A stretch of 64,000 nucleotides of DNA from assembly GCF_013375555.1 (NCBI RefSeq), contig NZ_JABXWB010000001.1, positions 2,232,001 through 2,296,000 of the forward strand. Reading direction: 5' to 3'. The translations under genes and the position numbers were made by a program. How positions within the stretch are numbered: the first letter of the stretch is position 1; each line of letters begins with the position of its first letter. The DNA comes from Sphingobium sp. EM0848. Its GTDB lineage: Bacteria > Pseudomonadota > Alphaproteobacteria > Sphingomonadales > Sphingomonadaceae. The notes under the pieces are model-generated. The model saw only the letters and a program-made list of their open reading frames with translations, was not told where the DNA came from and did not search any database. This document shows positions 61,077 through 64,000 of this stretch, piece by piece.

Positions 61077-61396
61077 TGCAGGTAAACGCAACTTCGACGG
61101 CAACAACTCAGACGGGTGGCACGCAAAGCAAGGCGTCGCTGGAGAAAGCGGCGCAGCAGTTCGAGGCGATCTTCCTGCGTCAGATGATGGGCGCGATGCG
61201 CTCGGCCAGTCTGGCCGAGGGCATCAACGATTCCAGCACGACCGACCAGTTCCGCGACATGGCCGACGCCCGCACCGCCGACAGCATGGCAAGCCGTGGG
61301 ACGCTGGGCATCGCCGAAATGCTGATGCACCAGTTCGGCGTGAAAACCGCCCCAGTCGCTACCGCCAGCACCGTCGCCACGGATAAGTCCGAATGA
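61073..61396 (+). CDS. flgJ: Rod-binding protein FlgJ, N-terminal domain only
   Basis: The 107-residue protein consists of the FlgJ rod-capping domain (SLEKAAQQFEAIFLRQMMGA, TDQFRDMADARTADSMASRG). The C-terminal muramidase domain of enteric FlgJ is absent, as in many alphaproteobacteria; the transglycosylase at 51446-52279 probably fills that role. The GTG at 61073 overlaps flgI and the ATG at 61076 is an alternative. The stop overlaps flgK as ATGA. Confidence 0.92.
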   Translation: MMQVNATSTATTQTGGTQSKASLEKAAQQFEAIFLRQMMGAMRSASLAEGINDSSTTDQFRDMADARTADSMASRGTLGIAEMLMHQFGVKTAPVATASTVATDKSE

Positions 61397-62727
61397 GCGA
61401 CCTCTTCGTCATCGGAGCCTCAGGCACCAAGGCCTATCGCACGGCGATGGCGGCGATTTCCGAGAATATCACCAATGCCAGCACCGAAGGCTTTACCCGC
61501 CGCTCGGTCACGACGGTCGAGTCCGGTTCGTCGACCGCAACCATGGCCATGTACATCTCGCGCGGCAATTTCGGCGGCACCGACGTCAAGAGCGTGAACC
61601 GCGCGTCCGACCCCTATCTCGACGCAGCGGTCCGCTACACCAACATGGCGCTGGGCAGCTCGGTCGCGAAGCTGCGCTGGCTGACCGATTCGGAAACGGC
61701 GCTGAACGACACCGCGACCGGCGTCGGCCAGTTGATGTCGACCATGTACCAGAATATCGACAAGCTCGCCGCCAGCCCCACCGACAATTCGCTGCGCGTG
61801 ACCACGCTGGACAGCATCAACCGCGTCGCCCAGTCCTTCAACCAGACCTCGGCGGACCTGCAACAGGTGTCGAGCGGCATCGCGACCGAAGCGCAGCAGG
61901 CGGTCACCACCGTCAACCAGGCGCTTTCGGCACTGGCCGACATCAACAACAGCCTGCTGCGTGCGGCACCCGGCACCTCCGCCTATGCCCAGCTACTCGA
62001 CAGCCGCGACGCGGCGCTGGGCACGCTGTCGTCCAATCTCAATATCGACATCAGCTTCGGCACGCACGATCAGGCCAGCGTCACGCTGAACGGCCAGTCG
62101 CTGGTCCAGGGCAGCACCGCCACCACGCTGGCCGTCACGGCCAACAGCGACGGCACGCTGGCGCTCGCCACCAGCGGCGGCACGGCGCTGGCCGCGCCCA
62201 CCAACGGCGCGCTGGGCGGCCTGTTCTCCGCCGCCGACACGGTGTCGCAGCGCCGCACCAGCCTCGACACGCTGGCGCAACAGTTCGTGACCGACATGAA
62301 CAACTGGCATGCGCAGGGCGTGACGGACAGCGGCACCAATGGCGCGCCGCTGCTATCGGGCACCACCGCCGCCTCCGTGACCGCACTGATCACCGATCCC
62401 AAGCAACTTGCCACCAAATCGTCGGACGGCACGGCCAACGGCAATCTGCTGACGGTATCGACCACCCTGCGCGGCAATGGCAGCGTCGAACAGGGCTGGA
62501 CCTCGCTGATCGCCAACAACGCCAATCTGCTGTCCGCCACCAAGGCGGAGCAGACCACGGCGCAGAGCCGCAGCGATCAGGCCGTCGCCGCCCGCGAGGC
62601 GGTGAGCGGCGTCGACCTCGACATGGAGGCAGCCGATCTGCTCCGCGTCCAGCAGGCCTATTCGGGCTGCGCGAAGATTCTTCAGGTCGCGAAGGAAACC
62701 GTCGACGCTATCCTCCAGATCATGTGA
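61393..62727 (+). CDS. flgK: Hook-filament junction protein FlgK (HAP1)
   Basis: The 444-residue protein has the N-terminal AYRTAMAAISENITNASTEG and the C-terminal AREAVSGVDLDMEAADLLRV, QQAYSGCAKILQVAKETVDA blocks of FlgK. It is shorter than the enteric 550 residues because of a reduced middle. It carries one Cys near the C-terminus. Confidence 0.95.
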   Translation: MSDLFVIGASGTKAYRTAMAAISENITNASTEGFTRRSVTTVESGSSTATMAMYISRGNFGGTDVKSVNRASDPYLDAAVRYTNMALGSSVAKLRWLTDSETALNDTATGVGQLMSTMYQNIDKLAASPTDNSLRVTTLDSINRVAQSFNQTSADLQQVSSGIATEAQQAVTTVNQALSALADINNSLLRAAPGTSAYAQLLDSRDAALGTLSSNLNIDISFGTHDQASVTLNGQSLVQGSTATTLAVTANSDGTLALATSGGTALAAPTNGALGGLFSAADTVSQRRTSLDTLAQQFVTDMNNWHAQGVTDSGTNGAPLLSGTTAASVTALITDPKQLATKSSDGTANGNLLTVSTTLRGNGSVEQGWTSLIANNANLLSATKAEQTTAQSRSDQAVAAREAVSGVDLDMEAADLLRVQQAYSGCAKILQVAKETVDAILQIM

Positions 62728-62745
62728 ACGGAAAAGGACTGAACC

Positions 62746-63591
62746 ATGGTAGGCATCACCAATAAGGTCCTTCTGGCCGAAATCCGCCGCCAGCAGCAGC
62801 TTTCGCAGGATATCGTCAACGGCCAGACCGCGATCTCCACCGGCAAGACGCTGACCAAGCCGTCGGACAATGCCCTCGCCTGGGTGCAGGTGTCGGACAT
62901 CGGCCGCGCGCAGGCGCAGCAGGCCGCCTGGCAGTCCAATGTCAGCACCGGCACGACCCGCGCCACCACGGCCGAAGCCAATCTGGACGAGATGAACAAC
63001 CTGCTGACCCGCGCGCAGGAACTGATGACCTCCGCCCGCAACGGGGCGATGAACGATACCGGCAAGGCCGCCATCGTCGAGGAAATGAAGACGATCCGTT
63101 CGACCATCAGTTCGCTGCTGAACCAGAAGGACTATAATGGCGTGCCCGTCTTCGACGATGGGCAAAGCGTGCTGGTGCCGGTCAGCCGTGGCCTCAACCT
63201 TGCCGTGGTCGGCACGAAACAGGACATATCCGAAGGCATTGATGTCAACGGCACGCCGATGTCGCTGGACGATATTCTCGGCCAGAGCATCACCGCGCTG
63301 CAAAGCGGCACGGACACCGATGTCGCCGCCGGCCTCGACGCGATCAAGGCGGGCCAGCAGCATGTCGTTCTGGAACAGACCAAGCAGGGCGTCCGCGGCG
63401 ACCGGCTCGACACCATCGGCACGCGCCTCACCAATGTCGATCTGGACCTGACGGAACGGCGGCAGAATCTGGAATCGACCGACCTGAGCACGGTCATCTC
63501 CACCGTATCGGCCAAGCTGACCCAGTTGAACGCGGCACAGTCCGCCTTTGCCCGGATCAATCAGCAGACGCTGTTCGATCTGATCAAATAA
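62746..63591 (+). CDS. flgL: Hook-filament junction protein FlgL (HAP3)
   Basis: The 281-residue flagellin-like protein has VGITNKVLLAEIRRQQQLSQ, the IVNGQTAISTGKTLTKPSDN segment and C-terminal TVSAKLTQLNAAQSAFARIN, QQTLFDLIK. It follows flgK by 18 bp and ends the flgB operon. Confidence 0.93.
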   Translation: MVGITNKVLLAEIRRQQQLSQDIVNGQTAISTGKTLTKPSDNALAWVQVSDIGRAQAQQAAWQSNVSTGTTRATTAEANLDEMNNLLTRAQELMTSARNGAMNDTGKAAIVEEMKTIRSTISSLLNQKDYNGVPVFDDGQSVLVPVSRGLNLAVVGTKQDISEGIDVNGTPMSLDDILGQSITALQSGTDTDVAAGLDAIKAGQQHVVLEQTKQGVRGDRLDTIGTRLTNVDLDLTERRQNLESTDLSTVISTVSAKLTQLNAAQSAFARINQQTLFDLIK

Positions 63592-63713
63592 GCCGGGCGC
63601 CGCGTGGTTTAACCGGCCCATATCCTGTTCCTGCGCGCTCAGGGCCGGGGGTGCGCCTGTGCAGGCGCGCAGCACGCGGCTTTACGGATCAACCATCTGA
63701 AATCGCACCTTTT

Positions 63714-63748
63714 CCGGTCGAAAATGCAGTTACTGAATTTTCGACCGG
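63714..63748. terminator. Inverted repeat between flgL and motA
   Basis: Perfect 12-bp arms CCGGTCGAAAAT and ATTTTCGACCGG are separated by 11 bp. It follows flgL by about 120 bp. No T tract follows on the plus strand, so a transcript-end hairpin or an operator are both possible; it lies 6 bp before the motA promoter. Confidence 0.5.
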
Positions 63749-63753
63749 CGGCC

Positions 63754-63780
63754 TAAACCACATCCTAACCAAGCCGTATT
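63754..63780 (+). promoter_or_regulatory. Sigma-28 (FliA) promoter of motA
   Basis: TAAA, 15 bases, then GCCGTATT, close to the consensus and to the fliC and fliD promoters found here. It lies 77 bp before motA. Confidence 0.82.
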
Positions 63781-63856
63781 AACCAACCGGAAGCGTCGTT
63801 CATGCGACGTTCGGAATCGAGACGGCGCCTTCGGGCAGATTTTTTCGGGGATAGTC

Positions 63857-64000
63857 ATGTTCGCAATCATCGGCCTGGTCGTGCTGCTCGCCATGGTGTT
63901 CGGCGGCTTCATCTTTACAGGCGGCGACATTGGCCCCGTGCTCGAAGCCCTGCCGCATGAAATGATCATCATCGGCGGCGCCGCCATCGGCGCCCTCATC
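63857..64000 (+). CDS. motA: Stator protein MotA, 5' part only
   Basis: The 48 codons visible before the window edge read MFAIIGLVVLLAMVFGGFIF, then TGGDIGPVLEALPHEMIIIG and GAAIGALI. The VFGGFIFTGG first span and the LPHExxIIGGAAIGA segment are diagnostic of MotA. A GGGGAT ribosome site precedes the ATG. This canonical MotA is distinct from the MotA-like gene at 54185-54853. Confidence 0.88.
   Translation, partial: MFAIIGLVVLLAMVFGGFIFTGGDIGPVLEALPHEMIIIGGAAIGALI

Noticed and set aside
1..64000. CRISPR array, prophage or replication origin
   Set aside because: No regularly spaced short repeats, phage structural genes or DnaA-box clusters were seen; the only recurrent repeat is the dispersed hairpin.

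Overview
The window looks like a chromosomal segment of a GC-rich alphaproteobacterium, most likely a sphingomonad (Sphingobium/Sphingomonas-type). This rests on the gene families and gene order (petABC-apt, argD-argF-hslO, trmL-hemF, one large flagellar cluster) and on protein style; no database search was possible.

Region 1 (1-10.7 kb) is a surface-polysaccharide locus, nearly all on the minus strand. It holds a phytanoyl-CoA-dioxygenase-like gene cut by the window edge, a GT4 glycosyltransferase, a KpsT/KpsM/KpsE-type ABC export set, and an rmlC-rmlB-rmlD-rmlA operon for dTDP-L-rhamnose. Between them an acyltransferase-3 gene is wrecked: a complete 1051-bp IS630-family element with a TA duplication splits it, and its 3' half also carries frameshifts.

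Region 2 (10.7-12.2 kb) is a junkyard. It contains an IS3-type transposase scrap, a decayed and 5'-truncated IS30-type transposase, and the first 25 codons of a Phd/YefM-type antitoxin joined to it. These are followed by the 3' part of a tRNA gene with its terminator. The tRNA piece looks like one end of an integrated element, which would make the polysaccharide locus part of an island.

Region 3 (12.2-26.8 kb) is ordinary housekeeping: mtnN, apt, the cytochrome bc1 operon petABC, trmL-hemF, a GNAT gene, lipB, small exported proteins, queE-queC, hslO, argF and argD.

Region 4 (26.9-64 kb) is a nearly complete flagellar cluster in four blocks: fliS-fliD, flhB-fliR-fliQ-fliP-fliO, and a long operon from an FlbD-like sigma-54 activator through fliE to fliN (all minus); fliC (plus); fliA-flhA-transglycosylase, flgN-flgM-flgA and a MotA/MotB-like pair (minus); and flgB-flgL, then the start of a canonical motA (plus). 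The osmoregulated-glucan genes opgG-opgH sit inside the cluster. By eye I find sigma-54 promoters in front of flgB, flgG and the transglycosylase-flhA-fliA unit, and sigma-28 promoters (TAAA-N15-GCCG) in front of fliC, fliD, motA and probably flgM. CGGCAA/TTGCCG palindromes that could bind the FlbD-like activator occur in two control regions. Together these outline the cascade activator + sigma-54, then basal body, FliA and FlgM, then filament and motor.

Oddities in the flagellar set are a FliM without the CheY-binding N-terminus, a FlgH without a lipobox cysteine, a short FlgE, a FlgJ without its muramidase half, a MotB-like protein with a degenerate peptidoglycan-binding domain, and a roughly 88-bp hairpin repeat that supplies the fliP start codon and sits inside the flgI signal peptide.
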